Assembly: GCF_000280495.2 (NCBI RefSeq)
Contig: NZ_CP018016.1
Location: 868,001 to 932,000, forward strand
DNA from: Kosakonia radicincitans DSM 16656
Lineage (GTDB): Bacteria > Pseudomonadota > Gammaproteobacteria > Enterobacterales > Enterobacteriaceae
Direction of reading: 5' to 3'
Length of the DNA: 64,000 bases
How positions within the stretch are numbered: the stretch's first letter is position 1; each line of letters starts with the position of its first letter. The notes under the pieces are model-generated. The model did not search any database. It was not told where the DNA came from and was given only the letters and a program-made list of their open reading frames with translations. Of the stretch, positions 34,285 through 43,803 are shown piece by piece. Position numbers and translations under genes: made by a program.

Positions 34285-35295
34285 CTAATGCGTCTTCAAC
34301 GAAGCCGCAAATAACGACAACATATGTAATGCGGACAAATAATAACCTTCACCCGAACGCAAAGACGTTTCCATCTGTGGATAGTCGCCCATGGTTAAAT
34401 CACGCACCGCCAGAATGCCGCCAGACATCGGATAACTTGCCCGTTCGTTGTCTGAGACATCCACCCACGCGGGCGTGTCATTGCGAGTGTAGCCCGCCCA
34501 AAAATGACGGAAATTTTCCATCGAATGTTGCTGCGCATCGCTGAGGCTTAAATAAAGCGGAATGCGAATCGCATCGTAGCTGAATCTTGCCGGCCAGTTC
34601 GCGGCTGGCATGACTTCACCACTATTCTTAACAAAAATCCAGTCGCTGGGCAGTTGGCTCTTACCAAAACGCGCTTTATTGAGTAATTCGAGGCTCGATT
34701 TCTTCAGTTTTAACCAAATATTGTTATGCCGTTGCTGCCAGAAACTCTCCCAGGCCGGAAAAACAAAATAGGATGGGTTGAGAATATACCCATCGTCTTT
34801 GGTAAACCCAGTGAGGCCCGGCAGGAGTAATGTCCGGGAATCCTGTTCAATCACCAGGCAGTTGATAATTGCATCCTGAATATTTTCCGAGGCAGTGAGA
34901 TAACTCTCATCGTGCCATTTATTGCCCGCCAGCAATAACGCCCAGGCGATCAATGTGTCGCCGTCGCTGGCGTTATTATCGTCCGTCACTTTGCGTTCGC
35001 GTGGATCGTAGCGCCAGGCAAACAGCCACAGCGATGGGCGTAATAAGGTGTTGCGCGTCCAGCGCCACACTTTTTCAAATGTGGCGGGATCGTCGTTAAC
35101 GACGGCCAGTAACATGCCATATCCCTGACCTTCCGAATGGCTAATATCGCCATTTTCATGGTCGATAATGCGGCCATCCTGACTCAGGTAGTTCTGTTTA
35201 AACAGCCCCCAGTTGCTGTCCTGACAGCGGGCTGAAAAAGCGGTCATGGCCAGCGACAATAGCAGGCACGGCATGAGCCAGGTGGTTCTTAACAT
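34285..35295 (-). CDS. bcsZ: BcsZ-type periplasmic endo-1,4-glucanase (GH8)
   Basis: 336 aa, with a signal peptide (about 1-24). Glycoside hydrolase family 8: the acid residue is in ISHSEGQGYGMLLAV, the base region is WRYDPRERKVTDDNNASDGD, and YILNPSYFVFPAW and WPARFSYDAIRIPLY are further conserved blocks. The enzyme trims cellulose in the periplasm and is needed for orderly export. Last gene of the cellulose operon, 43 bp after the galU-like gene. Confidence 0.92.
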   Translation of the reverse strand: MLRTTWLMPCLLLSLAMTAFSARCQDSNWGLFKQNYLSQDGRIIDHENGDISHSEGQGYGMLLAVVNDDPATFEKVWRWTRNTLLRPSLWLFAWRYDPRERKVTDDNNASDGDTLIAWALLLAGNKWHDESYLTASENIQDAIINCLVIEQDSRTLLLPGLTGFTKDDGYILNPSYFVFPAWESFWQQRHNNIWLKLKKSSLELLNKARFGKSQLPSDWIFVKNSGEVMPAANWPARFSYDAIRIPLYLSLSDAQQHSMENFRHFWAGYTRNDTPAWVDVSDNERASYPMSGGILAVRDLTMGDYPQMETSLRSGEGYYLSALHMLSLFAASLKTH

Positions 35296-35338
35296 GAGAC
35301 ATCCTGTGGTGAAAATAGGGCAGTTACCGGCTCAGTCG

Positions 35339-36268
35339 TTATACCGCTTCGGCGATGCGTTCAACGGCGTCAGCCACGGGTTTTAACGTCAATTCGTGCT
35401 GCAACCACTGGCGGAAAGCCGGGCCGGTCGCGCCGTGACGTAAGCCGTACTCCACAAAAGCTTTCATATAGCCAATCTTGTCGCCGCAGTCGTGAGATTT
35501 ACCGGTCAGGGCGTAAGCTTCTACAGGCGCGTTCTCCAGCAGCATCGCGATAGCATCGGTCAACTGGATTTCACCGCCTGCGCCGATCGGCGTTTTACGC
35601 AGCAGCGGCCAAATCGCTTTTGAAAGCACATAGCGGCCAACCACCGCCATGTCGGACGGCGCTTCGTCAACGGCCGGTTTTTCCACCATGCCTTTTACCA
35701 GACCAAAACCACCTGCCGGGAGGTTCATGCCGCCGCAATCCACCACGCCATAGCGGGAAACATCTTCGTGGTTAACGGTTTCAATCATTAACTGGCTGGC
35801 GCCCGTCGTGGTGAAGCGATCGATCATTGCCGCCAGGTTATCCTGCGACAGATCGCAACGGCTGTCGTCGATCAACACGTCCGGCAGCAGCACCACGAAG
35901 TCGTTATCGCCAATTAGCGGTTCCGCGCACAGCACCGCGTGGCCCAGACCTTTGGAGTGCCCCTGGCGCACATGCATAATGTTCATGCCTGCCGGACAGA
36001 TAGTCCGCACCTCTTCCAGCAGCTGATTTTTCACGCGCGATTCCAGCAGCGACTCCAGTTCAAAAGAGGTATCGAAATGGTTTTCGATGGCGTTTTTGGA
36101 AGAGTGCGTAACCAGTACGATTTCGCGGATCCCGCAGGCGTAACACTCCTGCACGATATACTGAATAAGCGGCTTATCCACGATCGGTAACATCTCTTTC
36201 GGGATAGCCTTGGTTGCCGGAAGCATACGCGTACCGAGCCCTGCCACTGGGATTACAGCCTTTAACAT
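35339..36268 (-). CDS. galU: UTP-glucose-1-phosphate uridylyltransferase (GalU paralogue in the cellulose operon)
   Basis: 309 aa. The nucleotide-binding signature [30 protein letters not shown] opens the protein, and the later blocks [28 protein letters not shown] and [12 protein letters not shown] are intact, so it should be active rather than a regulatory GalF. It makes UDP-glucose, the direct substrate of BcsA. A core galU normally sits near hns, so this is probably an extra copy devoted to cellulose. It lies between the diguanylate cyclase and bcsZ with 35-43 bp gaps. Confidence 0.9.
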   Translation of the reverse strand: MLKAVIPVAGLGTRMLPATKAIPKEMLPIVDKPLIQYIVQECYACGIREIVLVTHSSKNAIENHFDTSFELESLLESRVKNQLLEEVRTICPAGMNIMHVRQGHSKGLGHAVLCAEPLIGDNDFVVLLPDVLIDDSRCDLSQDNLAAMIDRFTTTGASQLMIETVNHEDVSRYGVVDCGGMNLPAGGFGLVKGMVEKPAVDEAPSDMAVVGRYVLSKAIWPLLRKTPIGAGGEIQLTDAIAMLLENAPVEAYALTGKSHDCGDKIGYMKAFVEYGLRHGATGPAFRQWLQHELTLKPVADAVERIAEAV

Positions 36269-36303
36269 AATTGTTTCCTGTTATTTATTTTGCTGTTTAA
36301 AAA

Positions 36304-37272
36304 TCAACACACAATGCTGTTGATGATGCCACCCGATTCATTTACGCCTGGAACCTGGTAGTTAATAAAATCATCACCGCCTCGCGCCTTCACTTTATAA
36401 AGGGCGGTATCAGCGGCTTTTAAAATAGAGGAAAAGTTCGGCCCGTGTTCCGGATAACTGGCAACACCAATACTCACCGATAATTCCACGGTTTGTTGCA
36501 GGTAATGCAAATACATCGGCTGGCGCGTGGCTTCGACAATTAATTGCAGCACGCCGCGACCGGCAGGTTCGTCAACGCCATCAATATAGGTGAGGGCGAA
36601 TTCGTCACCGCCAAGCCGGCCAAGCAGTGTGGTGCGGGAAATACACTGTTTTACCCGGCTGATAAAGCAGCGCAGCACTTCATCGCCTGCCGCATGCCCC
36701 AGATCGTCGTTAATATTTTTAAAGTTATCGAGATCCAGTATCGCCACCACAATCTGTGCGCCGCGCGCGTTAGCGGCACGGATTTTTTTGCGGCTACGAA
36801 TATAGTAACCCTGGCGATTCAGGGTTTTGGTTAATGCATCATTGTGCGCACGAAAATGTAATTTCTCGCGGATCGCCATATGCCGGGTAATATCAAACCC
36901 CAGCAGGATAAAGGCAAATATTTCACCCGTTTCATCGCGACGCGGCATTAAGCGGGTATCAAGCCAAAGCATCTCGCCGTTTTTTTTCTGCTGCGATATT
37001 TCGCCCTGCCAGTTATCACCGGTTTTTTTCGCAATACTAATCGCCATCGCCAGTGAAATAGCAACCGTTTCATCCGTCGACTGAAACAATACTTTGCCCA
37101 GCACCTCATCACGACTGAAACCCGTTAATTGATAGAAAAACGGACTGGCGTGAATAAGCTGGCCGGAGGTATCGAGAACCAGCGAAACAAAGGCATTATC
37201 CTCCATATAATTAACTGCCTCGATTTCAAGTTTCCTGCCTGAAACCATGATTTCATTAAACATGATGGTCAC
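36304..37272 (-). CDS. PAS-GGDEF diguanylate cyclase in the cellulose operon
   Basis: 322 aa. A PAS domain (about 22-130) contains ASPFFYQLTGFSRDEVLG and ends with PAC-like WLDTRLMPRRDETGEIFAFILLG. A GGDEF domain follows (about 150-310) with DLDNFKNINDDLGHAAGDEVL and an intact LGGDEF. The usual RxxD inhibitory site five residues before GGDEF is absent (RTTL at that place), so product inhibition may be weak. It makes c-di-GMP, which binds BcsA next door. ATG 37272 or the fourth codon may be the start. Cotranscribed after bcsD. Confidence 0.9.
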   Translation of the reverse strand: MTIMFNEIMVSGRKLEIEAVNYMEDNAFVSLVLDTSGQLIHASPFFYQLTGFSRDEVLGKVLFQSTDETVAISLAMAISIAKKTGDNWQGEISQQKKNGEMLWLDTRLMPRRDETGEIFAFILLGFDITRHMAIREKLHFRAHNDALTKTLNRQGYYIRSRKKIRAANARGAQIVVAILDLDNFKNINDDLGHAAGDEVLRCFISRVKQCISRTTLLGRLGGDEFALTYIDGVDEPAGRGVLQLIVEATRQPMYLHYLQQTVELSVSIGVASYPEHGPNFSSILKAADTALYKVKARGGDDFINYQVPGVNESGGIINSIVC

Positions 37273-37309
37273 CTGATCGTTGATATAGGGTGGATATGCC
37301 TTTGCGACG

Positions 37310-37771
37310 TCATTCGTTAATGGCGTAGCGGAAAATCAGCACATCTTCGGTGGCGTTATCCTTCCAGCGCACCGGCACCTGATTGCCCGCGCCCTGTGAC
37401 ACCAGCCACTGCGAATACGCGCCTTCCAGCACATAGGCGCTGGCGCGACGCCAGCCCGCTTCGTCACGGTATTCCGGCGCATGCGGCCACGCGCAGTGCA
37501 GCAGGATCAGTTCGCGCTGGGCGGGCGCCATTTTGACAAAGCCCCAGTTGAACAGCTCCAGCACCCGGTTAATGCTCGCTTCCAGTTCGTTCACCGTGGC
37601 GGCGCCATCAATGGGATACCACTGGGCCATCATCTGGCCGATACGTCTCAGGGCTTCGGGATCTTTATCACCCCGGCCTTCGGTGTATTCGTTAAAAAAC
37701 AGATACACCAGGTCATGCCAGCCAGCCTGATAATTGCGTTGTAAATAAGTGTCCTGATTGCTAAACATCAT
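37310..37771 (-). CDS. bcsD: Cellulose synthase subunit BcsD
   Basis: 153 aa, the usual length. BcsD forms a periplasmic ring that aligns glucan chains into crystalline ribbons in Komagataeibacter. The opening YLQRNYQAGWHDLVYLFFNEY and the C-terminal LEGAYSQWLVSQGAG...DVLIFRYAIN fit the family. It starts 12 bp after bcsC. Its presence marks this as a type I operon. Confidence 0.88.
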   Translation of the reverse strand: MMFSNQDTYLQRNYQAGWHDLVYLFFNEYTEGRGDKDPEALRRIGQMMAQWYPIDGAATVNELEASINRVLELFNWGFVKMAPAQRELILLHCAWPHAPEYRDEAGWRRASAYVLEGAYSQWLVSQGAGNQVPVRWKDNATEDVLIFRYAINE

Positions 37772-37783
37772 CTATCCCACGGG

Positions 37784-40700
37784 TTATTTGTCTTGATCGA
37801 CGTAATATTTGAAATACACCAACGCCTTGCCTTCGTTATAACTGCCGAAGGTGTCGTACCCTAAGTTCGCACCGAGAGCCAGGTTGTTGCTGAGGTGGTA
37901 ACGCGCATCCACGCCCAGCGTATAGCCAATGCCGTTTTTCGAAGTGGCTTTGTAGACAGCGTCCACATCGTCATCGTCGCTGGCGTAACTGTTTAATTCT
38001 GATTGCAGGCTACTGTGGCCCGGGAAGTAATCGCTTTTATCCTGCTTATAAGACTGATAACCCACTGCGCCATTGAGCGTCAGATCCCAGTCGTTAATGT
38101 GGCGCGTCAGCGTCACCGGCAGCGATACCGCCATAAAATCTTGCGGGCTGAAGTAACCGCCCTGGCCGAGGGTGTAGTAGCTCAGGTTGCGGTCAAAGTT
38201 CATATAGTTGACGTTCACCCCCACTTTCAGCTCGCTGTCGCTGGTTTTCCAGGGCCGCAGATAGCTGCCCGCCTGCGCGGTGACGGCGTGGTTGGTCGGC
38301 ACATTTGTTCCGACGTAGGTATCGAAGCCCAGACGGGTATAAAGCCCGATCAGGTCGTTATCCCAGGCGTACTGCGCCGAAACGCCGTTACGGGTGATGC
38401 CGCCCCAGCTTTCACCGGTGCTCTTATCCTTTACCCCAACATACGACAGCAGGCTGTCGGTGACGGCACGGCGTTCTGCTTTCAGGTTCAGCGAACTGTT
38501 CTGCGTCAGTTTCGGGTTCCACTCCACGCCGCCCACCAGACGGGTGAACTCGCCGCCGGTCGGTGTGCTGCCAACATCCAGTTTGTAGCTGTCACCGCTC
38601 AGGCTGAGGCTTGCTGCCACGCCGTTTGCCTGCTGTGAACCCTGGCTGGAGGCGTTGGTTGAAGTGGTCGTTGTGCTGGTACTGGCCGCCGCTTCTGCCA
38701 GTTTCTCCGCATGTTCCAGCGCCCCGGAACCGAAGCGGTTCGCCGCCTCACCGGACATCTCGCCAGCGTTTAGCGATGTTGGCGTGATGTTCAGGCTCAG
38801 GCGCGTGCTGTCGCCCACCGCGCCCGAAAGGATCAGCGGTGCCTGCACTTCATCCAGCGCGCCAAGACCCGATTCACCATTACGGCTACGCAATGAAACG
38901 CCGCCGCTGGTCCAGGTGGCACTTTTCTCTTGCAGATCGCGCATCATGGTGTTGATGCCGCTCATTGCAGTGAGCTGCGCCTGACGCGTTGGCGACGGCA
39001 GCGACATCACCGAACTCAGTTCATCGCTATCGTCATCGCCGCCCTGTTGCAGACGCCACTGGGCAGTGCGCAGCAGCGACATCGCCCGCTGATTTTCACC
39101 GTTGGCCGCCGCCACGCGCGCGGCCAGCAGCATATAATCGGCATCCTGGCTCGGCTCCAGCCCGGCAAAGGTTCGCCGCGCTTCGTCGTTATCGCCGCGG
39201 GCCAGCGCCATATTCACCATTCCGGTCAGCGCTTGCTTATCCCGTGGCGATTTTCGCAGCACGTACTGATAGATTTCCGTGGCTTTGTCATCCATATGAT
39301 CGGCCTGGTAGACGCGCGCCACGGCCAGCAACAGATCGGTATTGGTCGGATTGTTTTGCAGTTCCGGCATTAACAGTGACCAGGCTTTGCCGATTTGCCC
39401 CTTTTCCCGCAGGCGATCGGCGCGAACGATCAAACCGCCTAAGCGGATCGCGCTCATCTCCTGCTCGCTGGCACCGTTCTGCAATACCGGCGCATTCAGC
39501 AGGCTTTCGGCTTCAGCAAACTGCCCGGCCTGGTTCAGCACGCGGATCTGCCCGGCATAATCCAGTACCGAACCGTGTAACCCCTGCGCCTGGCTGCCGC
39601 GTACCAGTTGCAGCGCGCCAGCGCTGTCGCCGCTCTGCATCAATAACTCAGCAAGACGGCCCGCATCGACCGGCGATTGCGGCGGATTACGTTGCAGAGC
39701 CAGTAACGAGTTGCGCGCCGCGGTCGCATTGCCAAGACGCAGATAGTTGCGGGCAATATCCAGTTGTTGGTTGATCTGCACGCGCGTGTACAGTGCGGTC
39801 ATATCGGCGCTGTAACTGCTGCGCGGCACGCGGGCGAGCAGGCTTTGCGCGCGCGACCAGTCGCTCTCTTCGGCGGCATAGACCGCAGCGGCATACAGCG
39901 CTTCTTTATTGCTGCTGTCGCGTTGCGCCACGCCAGACATTAACGCCGAGGCCTGCTGTTTCTGGCCCGCTTTGCGCAGCGCGCGGGCGTAATCGAGTTG
40001 CAGCCAGACATTGCGCGGGTATTTGCCGGAGGCGTTTTGCAGGATCTGCATCGCCCGTGAGCTGTTTCCGGCCTGCAACGCGGCCTGCGCGGCTTTGCGT
40101 TCGTTGTCGCCGTTATCGCCAACGGCGGCGTAACGGGTACGCAGACTGGCGGGCAGGGTTTGCAGCATGGCGTCTGCTTCTGCCTGTTTATTCTGCTGCT
40201 TCAGCACCCACCACAAACCCGTTCTGATATCGGTATTCTGTGGACGCTGCGCCAGCAACTGGCGGTACTCCTCTTCGGATTGCGACAGCTTGCCCTGACG
40301 CCGCAGGATATCGGCCCGCAGCATACCCGCCGCCTGCTGCTGGTTTTCATCGTGGCTGTCGGCGCTCTGCAAACTTGCCAGCGCCTGGTCGTAGCTGCCT
40401 TTCTGGCTCAGGCTACGGGCCTGGCCCAGCGCGGCGTAGAAACGGGCGTTATCGGCATCTTTTATCCACTGCGCGCTGTTCTGGTTACTGGCATCTTCTT
40501 GCGCCGCACGACGCAGGAATTTCTCGGCATCGGCAAAGTTGTTCTGCCGCAGTGCGACATAGCCCATCCCGGCCAGCGCGTTGCCATTATTGGCGCGGGT
40601 TTGCAGCGCTTCGGAGAAGCGATCTTTGGCGCTGCCGAGATCGCCGCCGTTCAATGCATCAAAGCCCGCTTTGGTGGCATCGCCTTCCACGCTTTTACGG

Positions 40701-41482
40701 TAGTGATCCATTGGTGCACTGTCTTCCGGATGGCGCTGCGCCCAGGCAGTATACGCTGGCAGATCGCTGGCTTTGGCATCCAGCCACAGCAGCGCTTGCT
40801 GCAAGGCTTTGTCGGCGCTTTTATCATCGGCAGCCAGCGTGCTGAGCAGGGCGATCCCTTCCCGGCGCGTGGATTCCTGATAAGTGAGCGCCATCGCCAG
40901 CGCCTTTTTCGTTGGCTCATCGTCCGGCATCACGCTGGCACGCTGACGCATGGCGGCGACTGCCTCGCCCCAACTGGCGCTGTCACCGGCCATGGTCTGG
41001 TAATACTCCAGCGCCACGTCATCCGGCGGCGGATTGCCATTAAATAGCGCGCGCCAGGCGGCAATGGACTCTTTAATCTGCCCACGGCTTGCCAGCTGAC
41101 GCGCCGCGTTGAGTTTATCCTGCGGGATATTGCGCAGAGTGTTGGCGCTGGTCAGCGCGCTCAGGCGCGGGTCCTGCGGCGAAATATCGGCGATTTTTTT
41201 GCGCCACACTTCCGATTGCTGCACGTTGCCTTGTTGCAGTTGATAAAGCGCCATCAGATACATGGCATCGATATTCTTATCATCCGCAGCCAGCACTTTT
41301 TGCAGCGCATCGATGGCCATATCGTCGTGCGCTTTGCTGTGCCAGTAGCTGGCCTGCGCCAGCAATTTTTTCACTGCGGCCGCATTCGCGCTGGCGTCAG
41401 CGGTATCGGCAGCAGCAGGATGGCTGGCGCCCACCAGGCACAGCAGGTAAAAAGCCTGCGTCAGTTGTTTACGCGTATTCAT
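37784..41482 (-). CDS. bcsC: Cellulose synthase outer-membrane porin subunit BcsC
   Basis: 1232 aa. A signal peptide (about 1-25, ending HPAAA) is followed by many TPR repeats (about 35-800) that span the periplasm. A short Ser/Thr-rich linker (around 905-925) lies within the C-terminal BCSC beta-barrel half, which ends LGYDTFGSYNEGKALVYFKYY. It guides the glucan through the outer membrane. The start overlaps the bcsB stop by 4 bp, so translation is coupled. No frameshift was seen. Confidence 0.93.
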   Translation of the reverse strand: MNTRKQLTQAFYLLCLVGASHPAAADTADASANAAAVKKLLAQASYWHSKAHDDMAIDALQKVLAADDKNIDAMYLMALYQLQQGNVQQSEVWRKKIADISPQDPRLSALTSANTLRNIPQDKLNAARQLASRGQIKESIAAWRALFNGNPPPDDVALEYYQTMAGDSASWGEAVAAMRQRASVMPDDEPTKKALAMALTYQESTRREGIALLSTLAADDKSADKALQQALLWLDAKASDLPAYTAWAQRHPEDSAPMDHYRKSVEGDATKAGFDALNGGDLGSAKDRFSEALQTRANNGNALAGMGYVALRQNNFADAEKFLRRAAQEDASNQNSAQWIKDADNARFYAALGQARSLSQKGSYDQALASLQSADSHDENQQQAAGMLRADILRRQGKLSQSEEEYRQLLAQRPQNTDIRTGLWWVLKQQNKQAEADAMLQTLPASLRTRYAAVGDNGDNERKAAQAALQAGNSSRAMQILQNASGKYPRNVWLQLDYARALRKAGQKQQASALMSGVAQRDSSNKEALYAAAVYAAEESDWSRAQSLLARVPRSSYSADMTALYTRVQINQQLDIARNYLRLGNATAARNSLLALQRNPPQSPVDAGRLAELLMQSGDSAGALQLVRGSQAQGLHGSVLDYAGQIRVLNQAGQFAEAESLLNAPVLQNGASEQEMSAIRLGGLIVRADRLREKGQIGKAWSLLMPELQNNPTNTDLLLAVARVYQADHMDDKATEIYQYVLRKSPRDKQALTGMVNMALARGDNDEARRTFAGLEPSQDADYMLLAARVAAANGENQRAMSLLRTAQWRLQQGGDDDSDELSSVMSLPSPTRQAQLTAMSGINTMMRDLQEKSATWTSGGVSLRSRNGESGLGALDEVQAPLILSGAVGDSTRLSLNITPTSLNAGEMSGEAANRFGSGALEHAEKLAEAAASTSTTTTSTNASSQGSQQANGVAASLSLSGDSYKLDVGSTPTGGEFTRLVGGVEWNPKLTQNSSLNLKAERRAVTDSLLSYVGVKDKSTGESWGGITRNGVSAQYAWDNDLIGLYTRLGFDTYVGTNVPTNHAVTAQAGSYLRPWKTSDSELKVGVNVNYMNFDRNLSYYTLGQGGYFSPQDFMAVSLPVTLTRHINDWDLTLNGAVGYQSYKQDKSDYFPGHSSLQSELNSYASDDDDVDAVYKATSKNGIGYTLGVDARYHLSNNLALGANLGYDTFGSYNEGKALVYFKYYVDQDK

Positions 41483-43803
41483 TTTTTTGTTTTATCCTGC
41501 AGGCGTTGTTGGGCGTGGCGCTGAAGTAGGGTGAACAGCATCGGGCCGGAAACCGCAGCAATCAGGCAGGCAAGGGCGACCAGCCAGAAAATATGCTCGC
41601 TGGCAAACCACAAAATTTTCATATAACCGGGCAGGTTGCCGCTGGTGAATTGCTCGCCCACCCGCCAGCTTTTGATCTCCCCGGCGCTATTAACGGCGGT
41701 GAAATCGCCCCCGGCGATGGAGAGAAAGGCCGGTTTGTTCATGTCTTCCGCCAGTTGCGAAAGCTGGTGGTTGTCGGTCGCTGTCGCGACTACCACCACG
41801 CGCTGTGCGTTCCACGGCGAGCGCATGCTCAGCAAGCCGCGCCACTGATTGTTGTCGCTGAGATACTCAGCCGCATCCATATCCGTGCGCGCCTGATCGC
41901 CGCGCAGCAGCGATAACACGCGGCTTACGGCACTGGCGGTTTTCACTTCCAGCGTATTTTCATTCAACGCAAAGGCGCTGTTTTGCAGCAGCGGATTCAG
42001 CATCTCGCCGTTGCTCAGGCTGCCAATCGCCAGCACATCGCTGTCGGCCAGCTGCTGTTGCGCCTCTTCCTGTCCGGGCAGGCCGGTATAGAGGTGTAGA
42101 TAGTTGGCGGTAACGCCCGTGTCGCGCCCGGATTGTGCCATCAGGTTCAGCAGCACGGTGGCGTCATCAACCGTAGGGTGCGCAGGCATCAGTACCGTGG
42201 TTTGCGCGAGGTCAGCATGGCGCGTGAACGGGAACATTGCGCCGCTGAACCACGCTAGGTTCGGCAGCTTGCCGAAGTGCCATGCGCGGCTGAAATCGAG
42301 CGTTGAATCACCGTCAATCCGGCTCTGGATGTTCTCATCCGCCATGGCGTTGCAGGGAGCGTTTTTCTGCGGTTTCAGGCCGAACCAGAAACCGAGTTGA
42401 TTGCTGCCGAGAATGGCGCGCGGATCGATGTTGACCACTGCGCTCTGCTGGCGCTGCGATAAACCGAGCATCGACAGCACCGGCGCCAGCATTCCCTCTT
42501 TGCTGACCGGCAGACGTTTAAGGAACTCGCCGTTCAGGCTGACGTTGAGGAAGGAGTCCTGATCGTCAATCCAGTTTTTCTGCGCAAAGCTGTAGTTGAG
42601 GTGCAGCGGTACGGAGGAGCCATCCCACAGGAACAGATCCGGCGCGGTACGAAACGGCAGACGGTTCTCGCCGTGCCAGACGCCGTGGGCAATCAGCGCG
42701 CCCTCATCCGTCAGCAGCGAGCGCACGGCAACCGGGTGTTCAGTGTTGATCCAGCGCGGCGCATCGTAGGCGGCTCGCTGGGCGATTTTCAGCGTCGGCA
42801 CATCCAGCGTGTCGCTGTCTGGCAGCGCCGGTAATGTCAGACGCCACGCCGCCTGGCGTAGCTGCATCTCGTTGTGGCCGCTAATGATCAGCAATTTCCA
42901 GGCCGGGTTTTGCGGGTTATCAATCACCTGCAACGCTGCGCCGTTGGTTTCCGGCAGGGTGATGCCGCCAATGGTCTGGCCCGGTTTGCCAATCAGAATG
43001 CCGTTGCCGACGGGCAGGGCATCGTACTGCACGTCAAAGCGGCTGGGTTTGCCGTTGCTTAATGCGCCAAACTGCGAGGCGACAATCGCTGACGCGGTCA
43101 GCACGTCCGCATCTGGCGTCGCCGGGTAAGCTATGCTGATCGCCAGATCTTTGGTCTGTTTGATATCGACGAAGGGGCGCGGGAATGTGCCCAGCGTTTT
43201 GCGAACGTTCAGCCACAATCCCTGATAGTTCAGCGACGATTCTGGCTGTAACGTCACTTTATAATCTGCGGGCAGCGGGCGCTGGCAGCTCCAGACATTA
43301 TTAATAATGTCGTCGCCGGTTTTCAGCTGGAAGCTGAGGTTGTTGCTGGACGCGACCATCGAGGCCGGGACATCCAGTTGCCAGTAACCTTTATCCTGCT
43401 GCAACTGATCGAGCGGGATGGCGCCCAGCGGCTGACCATTCAGCATCAGTTGCAGGTTTTCGCCGCTGACATCGCTGCGGTTGACCTGCACATTCAGACT
43501 GATATGTGCGTCGGTGATCACCAGATCGCCCGGCAGGTTGAACGACACGCCGTTTTGCAACTGCTGACCGGAGAGCGTCAGCCCGCCGGTTGCGCCCATA
43601 TCGCCAAAGCTCAGGGTGCTGGTGATATTCTGGTTGCTGGTATTCGCCGGAACCATCTGCTGCGGCTGCGCAGGCGTTGTTCCTTGCAGCGAAAGCGGTG
43701 TCGGCAGCGTCGGCGGCGCGTCGTTATCGCTTGAGAGCGCAAACGCCGGGGTATTCACCGAACAGGCAAGCAGGGTGGCAAGTGCGATAGGCTTACAGCG
43801 CAT
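41479..43803 (-). CDS. bcsB: Cellulose synthase subunit BcsB
   Basis: 774 aa. Signal peptide (about 1-22, ending PAFA), a Pro/Gln-rich stretch, then paired carbohydrate-binding and ferredoxin-like domains (about 55-690). One membrane helix lies near the C-terminus (about 733-757) and anchors it to BcsA, followed by a basic tail. It completes the catalytic complex at the periplasmic face. It overlaps bcsA by 11 bp and bcsC by 4 bp. Confidence 0.93.
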   Translation of the reverse strand: MRCKPIALATLLACSVNTPAFALSSDNDAPPTLPTPLSLQGTTPAQPQQMVPANTSNQNITSTLSFGDMGATGGLTLSGQQLQNGVSFNLPGDLVITDAHISLNVQVNRSDVSGENLQLMLNGQPLGAIPLDQLQQDKGYWQLDVPASMVASSNNLSFQLKTGDDIINNVWSCQRPLPADYKVTLQPESSLNYQGLWLNVRKTLGTFPRPFVDIKQTKDLAISIAYPATPDADVLTASAIVASQFGALSNGKPSRFDVQYDALPVGNGILIGKPGQTIGGITLPETNGAALQVIDNPQNPAWKLLIISGHNEMQLRQAAWRLTLPALPDSDTLDVPTLKIAQRAAYDAPRWINTEHPVAVRSLLTDEGALIAHGVWHGENRLPFRTAPDLFLWDGSSVPLHLNYSFAQKNWIDDQDSFLNVSLNGEFLKRLPVSKEGMLAPVLSMLGLSQRQQSAVVNIDPRAILGSNQLGFWFGLKPQKNAPCNAMADENIQSRIDGDSTLDFSRAWHFGKLPNLAWFSGAMFPFTRHADLAQTTVLMPAHPTVDDATVLLNLMAQSGRDTGVTANYLHLYTGLPGQEEAQQQLADSDVLAIGSLSNGEMLNPLLQNSAFALNENTLEVKTASAVSRVLSLLRGDQARTDMDAAEYLSDNNQWRGLLSMRSPWNAQRVVVVATATDNHQLSQLAEDMNKPAFLSIAGGDFTAVNSAGEIKSWRVGEQFTSGNLPGYMKILWFASEHIFWLVALACLIAAVSGPMLFTLLQRHAQQRLQDKTKK

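Noticed and set aside
40160..41047. 295-codon frame opposite bcsC (with several others at 38003-40845)
   Set aside because: GC-rich antisense shadows of the TPR repeats; bcsC explains the sequence fully.
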